NCBI GenBank assembly: GCA_949316235.1
Contig: OX438745.1
Location: 6,825,001-6,889,000, forward strand
Source: Oegoconia quadripuncta
Lineage: Eukaryota; Arthropoda; Insecta; Lepidoptera; Autostichidae
Length of the DNA: 64,000 bases
Direction of reading: 5' to 3'
This document shows, in pieces, positions 21,760-32,369 of the stretch. The translations under genes were made by a program, and so were the position numbers. Position 1 is the first letter of the stretch. Every line of letters begins with the position of its first letter. The notes under the pieces were generated by a model. The model worked only from the letters and a program-made list of their open reading frames with translations, ran no database searches and was not told the origin of the DNA.

Positions 21760-21990
21760 ATTTTTAATACAGTATCATTTAATTCACTCGTGAAAATACA
21801 CATCGATTAATTAGTTCGATAATGCGACGTCGCGCGGCCGCTACCGTCCGGGTTTGGATTCGAACTTTGGACACAAACGCACCGAAACAGGTCCTTTTCA
21901 CTTAACGACCATCTTCGGAGCCGCTACCAAAAAAATTGGTAAAAAAATGCCGCGTACCTGACCCTTGGTTGGTATTTATATAGAGCTGCG
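21760..21990. promoter_or_regulatory. Candidate regulatory island
   Basis: Single-copy sequence with mixed composition. It holds homeodomain-type cores (ATTAATTAG near 21808), a run of CpG-rich palindromes (GCGACGTCGCGCGGCCGC near 21827), and no protein-like frame. Selected only because it stands out from its AT-rich surroundings. Confidence 0.25.
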
Positions 21991-22084
21991 GTTACCACTA
22001 GTTTGCTAAATATTATACATTTTGAAAATTGAAATGTCGTCTCTGATTTCAACATTATATCAAATATGTATTAATAAATAGTAA

Positions 22085-22195
22085 TAAATAGGCATTTACT
22101 GGGTGCGCGTGATACATCTTCGGCTACATCGTCACTTTCCATCAGGTGAGATTGTAGTCAAACGCGAAACCAGTTTTTAATAAAAAAAATTAAAA
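22085..22195 (+). repeat. Repeat S-related tail
   Basis: CCATCAGGTGAGATTGTAGT followed by CAAACGCGAAACCAGTTTTT and an A-rich end resembles the terminal part of repeat S (CACCTGATGGAAAG in inverse orientation at 14.1 kb). Confidence 0.45.
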
Positions 22196-23478
22196 AAATA
22201 TGTATTGGTATTGTTGTTTAATTAACGCTATTGCAAGTCACAAAAGTCCTATACAACTGCAAGCGATCGACCTAATGTGGTCGCTCCTAAGTTACAGCTG
22301 ACTCTTGAGGTATGCTGCTTCAAAGAATATTGTAGCCGATTCGTTGAAGTGAATGTTTTTACCTTATCTGGGTGCAACATGGCTATTATTCAGCTGCACA
22401 GTACAGTAAATGCCGATTCCTTGGTAGCAAGCAGACCAATCCTATCCTGAGCATTTGCTTATTTCTGAGTAAGCACATACATACGTGGCACTGTATTCTG
22501 TGTTCACTGTAACCTGTATAGTGCCGCGTGACGTCTTCGCTTGGTTGCGTAAACTTTTCCTATATATTAAGTGCTAATACTTCACCAGCAGCTTTTGAGA
22601 ATGCCGCGGAAATGCTCAGGGTCATACTGTTTTTCTGGAGCATCAGCTTTTACAAGTTAAATGTCTTTTTCCGTTACCTTGAAACCTGTATGCTCCGGGG
22701 CCTAACGTACTAATATGGCCCTATTCGTTTCGATCAAAATTTTGGAGAAAAACAATTGTCATGATATCTACTATATTAAGACATAAATAACAATTTTTAA
22801 AGTTTATATCCATCTGACTATCCAAATAGACATATACGTTTGTCGAGGATTAGCTTTGAAAAGGCTGAATGTAGTTTTATTCTATTAATGAATTTGCAGT
22901 AGGTATTAACAGCTCTATGTAATTCAGCGTGTGGGCTATTTCACGCTACTTCATAGGACCATATTTTGTTAAAAGATAAAACTGACCAAAATCACATGAC
23001 ATAAAGTGACTTTTTTGTCAGAATGTTATTTTTTGTGAGGATTGTACCTTTCCTCACCTGCTGTGCGACATTATTTATTGTTATTTGCGAGGCAAAAAAC
23101 CGATTATCGCAATCTATGGAGTAATAAAATCTATCGATGTGGTACCTTCTCTAGATCTCGCCTTATTATAAAAGAATAATGTCTGCAATTTGTCGGATTT
23201 CAGTTTTGTGTTAATTCATTTGACGCTGACTTTTGCAAGTTTATTTTCCATTTGCCAAATCATTAAAACGGGAATACACTTTTATTACTTTTACGCCTCA
23301 TTTTAATTGCCACCTTCAGTATCTTGTACCTACTGTGCAATTGAAATGGGAGGAGAGTAAGGATGGTCTAACCACCGACGCAAAAAGAGGGATGTAATAA
23401 GTTTAAAGCGTATGTATGACATATTATCTGTGATATTGTAGCGCCAAAATGCTATTTTGAAAAATTTTAACACAGTAG
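22196..23478. other. Unique intergenic sequence
   Basis: About 1.3 kb free of the window's repeat families and of convincing coding frames. The open frame at 22528-22713 has no recognisable motif. Confidence 0.4.
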
Positions 23479-23479
23479 C

Positions 23480-23765
23480 TTTGTTTCATCATCATTATCA
23501 TCAACAGCTTTACAAGTCCCCATTGTTGGGGCACGGGGTTCTCTCTCTGGAATTTGTGAATGTGTGTCAGACATAGCGCCCTTCTAGGTCACCGACTTAT
23601 TGGCTGAACGACTGGCTTCAATTGAAAGCCACCGGGACCGACTATTTAACGTGCCCGTAGTACGGAAACAATCTTATTCAAATGCCACTAGTGGTCATCC
23701 ACTCAAGGTCTGACCGCCGAGTGAAGACATTGCTGAAACTTCGTTAATCGAAAACAAATAACGAA
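23480..23765 (+). repeat. Repeat P copy
   Basis: Begins with ATCATCATTATCATCAACAG and includes CCCATTGTTGGGGCACGGGG, TTCAATTGAAAGCCACCGGG, TATTTAACGTGCCCG and TGGTCATCCACTCAAGG, ending in ACTTCGTTAATCGAAAAC. The same block order occurs at 35.9-36.2 kb and in scraps at 5.2, 52.8 and 62.2 kb. It is a common type of lepidopteran interspersed repeat, probably the 3' part of a LINE. Confidence 0.65.
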
Positions 23766-23853
23766 TGCAACTGCGCCATAACTGCTTCGTTTACCTGGAT
23801 GATATTTATTATTTGTTATGAACATTCCCGGGGGTTATCTAACTTTTGAATTT

Positions 23854-23898
23854 TTGCTTCAACCTATATTTGATGGTATCAAATATAGGTTGAAGCAA
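23854..23898. other. Perfect 21-bp hairpin with 3-nt loop
   Basis: Positions 23854-23874 are the exact reverse complement of 23878-23898 with only GGT between them. There are no mismatches over 21 bp. The loop is too short for an ordinary microRNA precursor. The sequence (arms containing CAACCTATATTTGAT) was not seen elsewhere in the window. Confidence 0.9.
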
Positions 23899-24670
23899 CA
23901 GACATGTTATTGGATGTATAATTCCTTCCTTTAGTTTCTGTGTGATTTAGAACACTTTGTAAATTAGGTAAGTATAGTTTTGCATAAACAAATCACTAAA
24001 TTAGTTTTAGTAGATTAGATTATAAACATCTGTAAGTTTGAGACAGGATGCAAAAAAGCTTCCTTCATGTAGGCAATCTCTTTTGAAAGATACATTTACA
24101 AAAATAATAACTGTGAGTTAATATTATATACAAAACGGAACGACCGGAGATTGTGGACAAAATACTAGACACGTTTCTATTAAAACCGACTACTATCTAT
24201 TGAAAATCTATGTTAATAGTCAAAGCTCGTCCACGGATTCGGTAACTAATTGATTAAATTTAACTTCTGACGTTTCAACAATTAATGTGAAATATGGCTT
24301 TTTCCGAATTTGCGCGGACTTTTTTCTAAGGTTACCTACTTTACGATTGATGATTTTTATTGAAAGACATTTTTATTTTTCGATTATAAATCGTATCTCT
24401 TAAATGCATGGACCTATTTGTTATATCAGTTCAATCAACAGGCAGATATATTACATATCTGCTTGATACCTACGAGCTGTACAATGTAGGTATGCCTATC
24501 TGCCTAGCTCTAACTTTCTTAGTTCCAATAAGCATCTTAAGGCTTAGGATATTTATTGCGTTATCTATTCACGTAATTATGTCTTTAATTTATATTTCTA
24601 TTTAGATCTTTATCCCATAACGTCACCGCCTTTTCAGGGTTCCTCGAACAACAAGGAACTTTACTCAGGT
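23899..24670. other. No recognised feature
   Basis: AT-rich sequence. The open frame at 24408-24605 is hydrophobic but short, with no homologue I recognise and no splice-site support. Confidence 0.4.
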
Positions 24671-24674
24671 GGCA

Positions 24675-24810
24675 AATGTGGTAACGCACACTTGACAGGG
24701 GGTGAGCCCATCGCGGTTAAACTTGCAAATCTGGATGTTCTTTGGTGGAAAGTATCTTAGTTGCCTTTTAGGATACCTATGAGAAGAGACGCGTCTTCTA
24801 GTTTTTAACT
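24675..24810 (-). repeat. Repeat E fragment
   Basis: GACAGGGGGTGAGCCCATCG, TTTGGTGGAAAGTATCTTAG and CCTATGAGAAGAGACGCGTC are reverse-strand E blocks (middle part only). Confidence 0.7.
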
Positions 24811-24914
24811 GATTTTAGCAAATGAACTGTAAAATATGATAAAGTGTTTGTCGGTTGGAGGTTGGTCCAAATGATTACACGAATGTACAAGAAGTTGTCT
24901 TCCAACCTTAATTT

Positions 24915-25210
24915 AACCGCCTCCGTGGCTCAATGTAAACAACATTGGGTTTCCGATTCGGAGGTCGCGGGTTCGATCCCCAGAAGGGTACATGTTTAAG
25001 TACTCAGTTTGGTACCACCATCTTATCTAAATCTGCCGCCAAGCTGCAATGTTAATAACATTGTTTTGTTCCGGTTGTCAGAGATAAGATAGACAGTCCC
25101 CCAAAGGTGTTGGGGTTTCCGGGTCAGTACGCTTCCACCTTCGACCTCAACTTCACTTAACATCAGGTGTGATTGAGGTCAAGAACGAAGCCGACGTGCA
25201 TAAATAAATA
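24915..25210 (+). repeat. SINE-A copy with intact head and tail
   Basis: The copy reads AACCGCCTCCGTGGCTCAAT, box B GGTTCGATCCCCAGAAGGGT, then a ~45-base deletion at CTCAGTTTGGTACCACCATC. The normal body follows, ending in GACGTGCATAAATAAATA. It is one of few copies retaining both ends on the plus strand. Confidence 0.9.
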
Positions 25211-25660
25211 GTTATTAAAATTCTAAATACTGTACGGTATCGTTGGCTTTTCGGTGAAGTAACTATTTATGAGAAAAGTCTCTTGAACTGTGAAAGCGTT
25301 GTCCGCAGACCTCTACGCATGCATTTAAATCTTTATTCATCTTCATCATATCGGCGTCATCATCATAGACTTCCAGAGCGACCAAAGCAGCCGGCTTCCA
25401 GCGACTTTTTCGATATTTCATTGCCTACAATTTATAAAAATTCGGTACACAATACTTTTCACTCGAACAGTAAAGACATACCTGCAGACAGATAGACAGA
25501 CGTAGTAATTAAATCGGCGACGGCAGCCGCCGGCGTTGCAACTTTACGACCAATTTAGTCAGTCGAAAGCCAAATTTTACGCAACCATTATTCGTTTTAC
25601 GAGTTAAGTACGTTAAGGAGAAAAATATTCTTACCTCACATCAATAGGCTGATCTATGCA
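25211..25660. other. Unique intergenic sequence
   Basis: Contains a frame at 25283-25495 without recognisable domains. Composition is more even than its flanks. I cannot assign a function. Confidence 0.35.
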
Positions 25661-25779
25661 CTACCCTACATCACACCGCGTCAAAAATGATGTCAATACA
25701 AGTAATAAAGATAAAGTTGCAGGTCGTTGGAGCCGCCTGCGTAAAATCAGTAAATCTTTCGATTTTTGAGAAGTGTGAT

Positions 25780-26037
25780 TTTGGCACGTAACACCAACTC
25801 GTCTCTTCCTATTGGTGTTGTAAAAGGTGACTAAGGAACTTTTCACGAAAAAACATCTAGAGACTTGCACGTTTCAACGGCGATGGCTCACGGGGGTCAC
25901 GTGTGCTCTGTATATTTCGATAGGTGAATCTTGGTTTCAATAATTAAATTTGTAAGGTTTGGAACACCCAAACGTCTATGTTTGGGTTATCTCTGACCAC
26001 CGCATTTGGGATAAAGGTCATGAAGTTATACTGTCAC
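25780..26037 (+). repeat. Repeat E copy
   Basis: Runs from ACACCAACTCGTCTCTTCCT through AAAGGTGACTAAGGAACTTT, ATGGCTCACGGGGGTCACGT and GGAACACCCAAACG to CATTTGGGATAAAGGTCATG, in the order found in all plus-strand E copies. Confidence 0.8.
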
Positions 26038-26039
26038 AA

Positions 26040-26275
26040 CACAATCTATAAAAATCCTGTATAGTTCGCCTTAAAGAAGACGTCAATTGCGCAGTAGTCC
26101 GGCGGCGGGCGGCAGCGCCCGCGCAGCAAACACAAAGCTGATCGTATTTCAACAAAATAAAACCATACTCAATTAGTGGCCCGCCGTATTGACATCTCAA
26201 TTCAGAGCTATAATTGCACGATTGCCCTGGCCGCTTGAGGTTATTATATTCGGAGATATGGAAGCGCATATAACA
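26040..26275. promoter_or_regulatory. Candidate regulatory island
   Basis: A GC-rich, non-repetitive 230-bp block that begins right after a repeat E. It contains GGCGGCGGGCGGCAGCGCCC near 26100 and the homeodomain-type cores CAATTGCG, TCAATTAGTGG and ATAATTGCACG. A minus-strand frame across it (26018-26269) has no known domain. Function is inferred from composition only. Confidence 0.3.
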
Positions 26276-26838
26276 TTATGTTTTTTTAATTAGAGATCCC
26301 TGGCTTTGATTGTCAAGTAAGACTTTTATTTCAATGAGCCTGAGAACGGGGGCCTGAGTCGTAAAATTTTGGCTGCACATAAAGACAGATAACGAATTTT
26401 AAGACTCTATTTTGATATGGTTACAGTTACCGTAACTATATTAAATGTGTATAAGTGAATACGGACAAGTAACGACATACATGTAGACAAGTACCTATAG
26501 TAAATACTAAGTAGGTACGTTGTCACACAATCCCCTTGTTAAGCACCTAATGCTTACCTAGGTAAACTAGGTCTTTAGGATTTGCAAAAGGTGCTGGCAG
26601 ACCAGCACCAACGGCTTTAGACCATTCAAAATGGATTTTCTTGTCTGGCCAAATAACAGCAGTTGACAAGAGACATACTCAATCGATGACAAATGATGAT
26701 TAACTAAGCCTAGTTACAGCTAAGAGAACAATTGTTAAATAGCGACCTCTTAAGAAGAGCATAAATAATTCTGCTAACCAGAATAATAATTGAAAATGTG
26801 ACAGAACAAACTATTTTTGAATCGCATAATTTTCTTAT
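26276..26838. other. No recognised feature
   Basis: Unique AT-rich sequence with several direct GTACCTA/AGTACGT-type short repeats near 26490-26520. No gene. Confidence 0.35.
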
Positions 26839-26840
26839 AG

Positions 26841-26958
26841 TTTTTTTTTTATGCACTTCGGGTTCGTACTTGACCTCAATCACACCGGATATTAAGTGAA
26901 GATGAGGTCGAAGGTGGAAGCGTACTGACCCGGAAACCCCAACACATTTGGGGGACTG
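26841..26958 (-). repeat. SINE-A fragment (tail part)
   Basis: The T run at 26841 is followed by ATGCACTTCGGGTTCGTACT and the GAAGATGAGGTCGAAGGTGG block, ending at CACATTTGGGGGACTG. The head two-thirds are missing, as in 5'-truncated retroposition. Confidence 0.88.
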
Positions 26959-28071
26959 TTAATTCGGGGTTTAAGTTAAAATTTAAAAAACACCTGACGC
27001 CTGAAAATTCTCAAAAAATTGAACAACCTTTAAACTCTGTATATTGTATGTAATATCCCTTTTTGCCCTCAGTGACATTTTTCATAAATGTAAACAAGTT
27101 ATTAATTGTTTTTTTTTTTAATAGTTAGATACAGGAGTTCTAAGTATATTCTCCGACGCAATGGTAAGTTTAATGATATAGTCTATGTTTTATTATTAAA
27201 AATCTATATCATATCTAAAGCAAGCTACCGATTTGTTAGGTTTTTTTTTATTCTATCACTGACATGACTATCCATGACTCTATCCATGTGCATAAAATCA
27301 CGGCCTTTAAGATTATAGGACCTTACTGGACTACAGGTAGTGTGCACGATGTGTACTTACGACAATTTAATTTCTATAGTGCGACAAACGAAGAAACTTA
27401 CATTATGTTACTGGTATGAAATAGTAAAAACTAAGTCATAAAAAAATAAATAAAATCCCAAACGACTACGCCGGTAGTCGAAACATTATCATCAAATCTG
27501 AGATTAATAGAGACGTACGATAATTAAGAAGTTTGGCCTCAAAGTTAGAGCTGACGTTTAAATGGGCGGGGCTCTAAATAGGGGTTCTTTATTATTAACT
27601 GACAAATAATTCTATTGTTGAAACAACCTTTTTAAACGATTCAAAAACATAAACAGTAAAATTTTAAACTTTATTCCATTCGAATAAAGAATTAATTAAG
27701 TCCCTTTTAAGGTAGACAAACTAAAATTTATTTGGCAATTTCGTTGGACCGTATTTTTTTTGGAGGCCCTCGTTTTCGGAGTTGACGTCAGTTATAATTA
27801 AAAATAAAAATTATTGTGATTGGATTTGGCAAATTGCAAATTGGTTCTTTAAAAAATTAAGTTTGAAAAAGGTTCTAAAATGTTGGTAATTCTGAAAACT
27901 CGTTCGTTTTTAATTATAATGTATCATTGGGATAATGTTATTTTTTAAAATTATTATTGAGCAGTAAAAATTATTGTTTATATTAAAGTGGTTTTTCGGT
28001 ACTGCGAAAACAATTAATTAAGCAATATTGTATTTGTTTCCAATCCAAAGATATCGATACTACGGGTGTCC
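26959..28071. other. AT-rich intergenic sequence
   Basis: No gene and no confident repeat copy. Long A/T runs only. A TGACGTCA motif occurs near 27784. Confidence 0.4.
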
Positions 28072-28694
28072 TTTAATTGGCATAATCTAATTGTCCTAAT
28101 ATAAATCCGCATAACAGACTTGGCATAACGCAAATGCGCATAATATTAAATCCGCCTAATAATAAAATACATAATACAAAAACTGCATAATATAAATGTG
28201 CATATAATTATCTAGTATAACTTTAATATTTATAAAATCAATTTACATAACATATTACCGAGTACCCATACATAGTTATTTAAGGCTGTATAAAACTTGC
28301 TCATCAAATTGCTTGTGGCGAGCGAGCGAGCGAAGCGATCGAGCAAGATGGGTCGGAGTATCCCGACACTGTTGGTTAGGTTCAGAATGAATATTCGATG
28401 TTAGGTTGAACGTATAATATAAAAATAGAAGCTTTCTTTGAAAACAAATGACTTACTAGGTATAATGTACGTTAGTCATTATTAGCTGTGCATTAATATA
28501 AAAGCTTTACTTGTCTCTCACAATTTATTTCGAATTTTTCATGAGTATGAAAACTAACATTATACTTACTAAATTTATGCTTTGTTATTGTTATGAATAT
28601 TAATATTATGCACATTAAGATTATGCGTTCGCATTTTATAGAAATTAAGATTATGCGGTTTTAAAATTATGCGGATTATGTTATGCGAATTAAA
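28072..28694. mobile_element. MITE-K: inverted arms made of ~16-bp GCATAAT sub-repeats
   Basis: The left arm (28072-28215) is a series of about eight diverged units around GCATAATATAAATCC. The right arm (28600-28694) carries the same unit inverted (ATTATGCGGATT, AAGATTATGCGGTT, AGATTATGCACATT). The outermost TTTAATTGGCATAATC pairs with GTTATGCGAATTAAA. The centre holds a GC-richer core with GAGCGAGCGAGCGAAGCGAT near 28320. There is no open frame of note, so this looks like a non-autonomous DNA transposon of about 620 bp. The superfamily is unknown. Confidence 0.6.
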
Positions 28695-28749
28695 AATAGG
28701 AGTATTTAATGTATTCGTTTTAATATAGACCCTTTATATTTTGTATGCT

Positions 28750-29340
28750 GTGTAGTTTCGGCACATAAGAAGAGAACCAATCCGTCTCTTCCATTGGGTG
28801 TCATAAAATGTGACTAAGGGACGTGGGGGACACCCAAAGACTCTTACCTATGATGGGCTCACTCCCTGTCACGTGTGCATTTCTAGAATCGTTTTTTTTT
28901 TTTTTTCATCCACAACGGGTTTGCACTTGACCTCAATCACACCTGATGTTAAGTGAAGATGAGACTGAAGGTGGAAGCGTATATCTGATTCGGAAACCCC
29001 AACATATTTGGGGTTATCTTATCTGTGACAGCCGGAACATAACATAGTTGTTTGGGGGCAAGTTTAGATAAGATGGTAGTAGCTAGCGAGGCGGACATTT
29101 AAAATGCTCTTCCACCAACTAAACCGAGTACTTAACCTCGTTGGGGATCGAACCCGCGACCTCCGATTCGTAAACCATATGTTATTTACATTGAGCTACA
29201 GATTGAGACACGGAGGCGGTTTGCCACGGATTTTTTCAATCATTAAACTTTTAATGTTTGTACCACCCAAACGCTATCGTTAGGATATCTTTGCCCACCC
29301 CATTTGGGATAAAGTTCGTGACGTTATGTTAGTTGGCATT
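28750..29340 (+). repeat. Repeat E copy interrupted by a SINE-A
   Basis: The left half runs from GTGTAGTTTCGGCACATAAG to GTGTGCATTTCTAGAATCG at 28891. The right half resumes at 29223 with GCCACGGATTTTTTCAATCA and continues to GATAAAGTTCGTGACGTTAT. Joined, they match the continuous E order. Confidence 0.8.
28892..29222 (-). repeat. SINE-A copy, full length, inside repeat E
   Basis: A 16-base T run at 28892 (A tail), full body, box B, and a head ending in GACACGGAGGCGGTT. The head contains a small duplication (CATTGAGCTACAGATTGAGA). A long tail and complete length suggest a comparatively young copy. Confidence 0.9.
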
Positions 29341-29890
29341 TTATTACGAGATCCACGCGGATGAACTAGTTTTTTATAATTTCATTGTTTCATCTGCCTC
29401 TATGATCTTTCCGTCATTCAACACAAACACCATTTCCCTAAAACTATCAATTAGCGAAATCTAAACGTCTCACTACCACTATTAACACGCTCGTAAATTG
29501 TCAGTATGTCACTTATCGTGTGACTATCACTTGTCACTCTGACCGCACTGTCACTGCGCCGGCGCCTGTCATAAGCGGCGGTATTGTTTTATTTTTCATT
29601 TGACACGCCGTATATAACGAGTGGATGAGGCGACGAGATGGTCTCGGATGACAGAGATGTCTTCCCACTGTGACAATCCGGCAGTAAATTGTGTAGCAGA
29701 TAATTAACTGTTGGAGCCGTCGGGGGGCTGTTGGTAGGTAGTGATTTGGAATATGGTGGCGATAGCAGATAATATATGTAGACTATATACAACTTCCTGC
29801 AAATCTGGGGTTAAAAACTGGTTAGAGACTCGAATAGTATGTTACCAATTAAAATGGTATACGAATACGAAAAATTTAATTATTGAAATC
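29341..29890. other. No recognised feature
   Basis: Mostly unique sequence. A CTGCGCCGGCGCCTGTCA block near 29556 echoes GGCGCCGGCGCCTGTAGGGC near position 64 at the left edge of the window. No coding frame is supported. Confidence 0.4.
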
Positions 29891-29892
29891 CA

Positions 29893-30060
29893 CGTTTAAC
29901 CTTTGGAAATATACAGAAACACACACGAGACGAGGTGAGCCCATCGCCGTTGAAACGTCCAAGTCCATGAATATTTTTTTGGGGAAGGTCCCTTAGTCGC
30001 CTTTGATGACACTTACGGGAAGAGACGGATTGAGTCTATTCTTTTTATGTGAAATCACCC
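29893..30060 (-). repeat. Repeat E fragment
   Basis: GGAAATATACAGAAACACAC, GGTGAGCCCATCGCCGTTGA, AAGGTCCCTTAGTCGCCTTT and ACGGGAAGAGACGGATTGAG are reverse-strand E blocks. Confidence 0.75.
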
Positions 30061-30083
30061 ACTCGTACTGTTTAAGTAATTTT

Positions 30084-30356
30084 TAACCGCCTCCGTCAAT
30101 TTAAACAACATATAGGGCTTCCTACGAGATCGCGGGTCGCGCGGACTATCTTATCTCTGACAACCGGAACACAACAATGCTATTAACATTGCTGCTTGGC
30201 GGCAGATTTAGATAAGATGGTGTTAGCTAGTCAGGCAGACATTTAAAATGACCTACCACCAACCAAACCGAGTACTGAAACATGTACCCCACTAGGGATC
30301 GAACCCGCGATCTCCGATTCATAAACCCAATATTGTTTACATTGAGCCATGGAGCC
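30084..30356 (-). repeat. Broken SINE-A: plus-strand head joined to minus-strand copy
   Basis: 30084-30137 is a plus-strand head (AACCGCCTCCGTCAATTTAA ... GAGATCGCGGGT). It stops abruptly and is followed by a minus-strand SINE-A lacking its tail third, whose own head ends near 30356 in TGAGCCATGGAGC. The two heads face outward, forming an inverted pair. Confidence 0.8.
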
Positions 30357-30370
30357 AAGGTGCCATTTAT

Positions 30371-30565
30371 TATGCACATGAAAGAGCTCTATTAAAAAAT
30401 TTTTATTATGTGATTTAGCTCAGAAATTAAAAAAATATTTCATGTGAAACCTTGAAATAATATTCCATTTTCCAAATACAAAACAAATTTGGATATAGCT
30501 TTGAAAATCGCAGGAATTGGTACATATGATTAACGAAGAAAGAACACTCCAAGGTAAAGACCCAA
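30371..30565 (-). mobile_element. MITE-G half copy
   Basis: Matches the first ~195 bases of MITE-G in reverse, from CACATGAAAGAGCTCTATTA to the terminal AAGGTAAAGACCCAA, which abuts TA. The other half is absent where the broken SINE-A begins. Confidence 0.8.
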
Positions 30566-30960
30566 TATTACATAGGCGACACACAAATAGTAAACATTGT
30601 GTTTGTCATTTAATTGTCGGTATCCCAAAGCGGAGTCAAAAAGGTTTCTAATTCTTGCTTGTAATGTAGGCTTGCATGTAGCCGTTCACTAGGTAAGGCT
30701 AATGTAATTCATAGACGTTTATGATCTTGCATCTGCGATTATTTCTTTGTTAATCAGTCAACGGAACTTCCCCAAGGAAGTTACACTCTTTAACAGCCAT
30801 TATAGTTCTAATATTAGTCACGCTGGTAGTTATGGAGTGTAGGCGCCACTTAAGAGCTTTTTGTCAAAACGGATGGATATTTTTAAGATGTTTTACTAAT
30901 GCTGTTAGCGCTTCTTAATAGAATCGGGACGCACGGTTTACATGAAACGTTTTTATGCAA
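30566..30960. other. Unique intergenic sequence
   Basis: No coding frame and no recognised repeat. Confidence 0.35.
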
Positions 30961-30964
30961 AACA

Positions 30965-31103
30965 GGGGTCCTCTTACGTAATTTCATCGTTATCGTCATC
31001 GGTTACGTTTAGACATGTGATTGGTTGGCTCATCGCTCGCTCGGCAATTTAACGGTTTCTCATTGGTCAACGTAAGCGTATAATCGGAAGTTACACAATC
31101 TAA
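30965..31103. mobile_element. MITE-I copy (fold-back element)
   Basis: The left arm CTTACGTAATTTCATCGTTA then CGTCATCGGTTACGTTTAGA and the right arm TCATTGGTCAACGTAAGCGT then AATCGGAAGTTACACAATCT form an imperfect inverted repeat. They lie around a core containing GGCTCATCGCTCGCTCGGCA. It matches 8728-8873 throughout, in opposite orientation. Confidence 0.75.
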
Positions 31104-31435
31104 GGGCCGTATTAGTAAACCATTCTCAAGATTGAGAACAGTCTTGGGACCGGTCTCAAGTAAACGTGTGGATTAATAAGCCTAACTTGAGACCTGAAAA
31201 CCACGTGCATACTCAAGCAGTACTCACTTGAGAGGTGCACGTATTAATAAACGAAACTCAAGACTATCATTCATTCGCCGCTGAGGCGAATATTTGAGAA
31301 GTGATCTCAGCTGAGTAGACCTCAAGATTGGTTTATAAATTAGCAGCGAGCTTGAGATAGCGTCAACTTCTTAAGACGCATCTCGGGTGATACAGCCTCA
31401 AGACTTGTATTGAGATTGATTTATTAATACGGGCC
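31104..31435. mobile_element. MITE-H copy, intact, with TAA target duplication
   Basis: The ends GGGCCGTATTAGTAAACCAT and ATTGATTTATTAATACGGGCC are inverted repeats. The next bases inward (TCTCAAGATTGAG / TCAAGACTTGTATTGAGA) also pair. TAA flanks both sides (31101-31103 and 31436-31438). A 3-bp TAA duplication with GG-starting ends is characteristic of PIF/Harbinger elements, so it is inferred to be a non-autonomous member. Length 332 bp, no coding capacity. Confidence 0.75.
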
Positions 31436-31438
31436 TAA

Positions 31439-31825
31439 GGGCAGGTTAGTGCTAAACCTCAATACCTGATATAAAGTGAAAATTATGCCATAGGTGTAAG
31501 CGTGCTTATCCAAAGCACTCAACTAGCTATCAGAAAATGTAGGTTCACGTATGTATCCTCCCATCACATCTGGCTGATTACTCCTATTAATTATAATTAT
31601 TATTTGTGTGTATTTGTTGGCCAGCGACCGTGCTCCACTGAAAACCAGCGTTGTAGTGAACGGCTACAACCCATGCTGAGTTGGAGACACTTTTGAATTC
31701 ACCTTGCGACACCGACAATTAGATGGCAAATTGTTTACTTTTTGTATGTGTCTCAACTGTGTAATACTCGTACCTGATTGTTTGTGTAATGAGATGGGTT
31801 TAAATATTTTTTTCTTTCTTTCCAA
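31439..31825. other. No recognised feature
   Basis: Unique sequence with no supported coding frame. Confidence 0.35.
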
Positions 31826-32022
31826 TAGCCGGAACACAACAATGCTATTGGTACTGGACGACAGACTTAGATAAGATGGTGGTAGAGGCCAGCAGGTGCA
31901 CCTTTTACCTAAAAATTTTTGCGTTCGTTCGCTAAATTTAGTATCACGTAAGTACCCTAGAAATATTTTTTTTTATGCACAACGGATTGGTGCTTGACCT
32001 CAATCACACCGAAGCTAAGTCC
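31826..32022 (-). repeat. Two SINE-A scraps
   Basis: 31830-31890 (AGCCGGAACACAACAATGCT, GACTTAGATAAGATGGTGGT) and 31967-32015 (T run, ATGCACAACGGATTGGTGCT, TGACCTCAATCACACC) are minus-strand SINE-A pieces separated by unrelated sequence and out of normal order. The unrelated stretch has a near-repeat (GCGTTCGNTCG...TATCACGTAAG...CCTAGAAAT) again at 32122-32164. Confidence 0.65.
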
Positions 32023-32369
32023 TAGCTAGTGAGAGTGGAATAGTTGTATATTTCGTCCAAGCGAATAGTCCAACTAATATTACAAATTTTTGTGACTCAA
32101 TTATATGCTGTTTAGCACGCATGCGTTCGATCGTTATTTTGGTATCACGTAAGCGCCCTAGAAATAAGGAGATGAACGCCTAATGGATAGACGGATCGAG
32201 TTGCCATAATTTACGCTTCCATCTTCGGTGTGATTGAGAAACGATTTTTTCTCTCTCTCTTCAATTTCAGAGGTATGCTCTTGTCGGTGGAGTAATGTAC
32301 ACGCCTCACTGCTTTCCGCCTTGTCGTAGTTACGTTCATCATCATCTGATTTAAGAGCCATGCTCTTGT

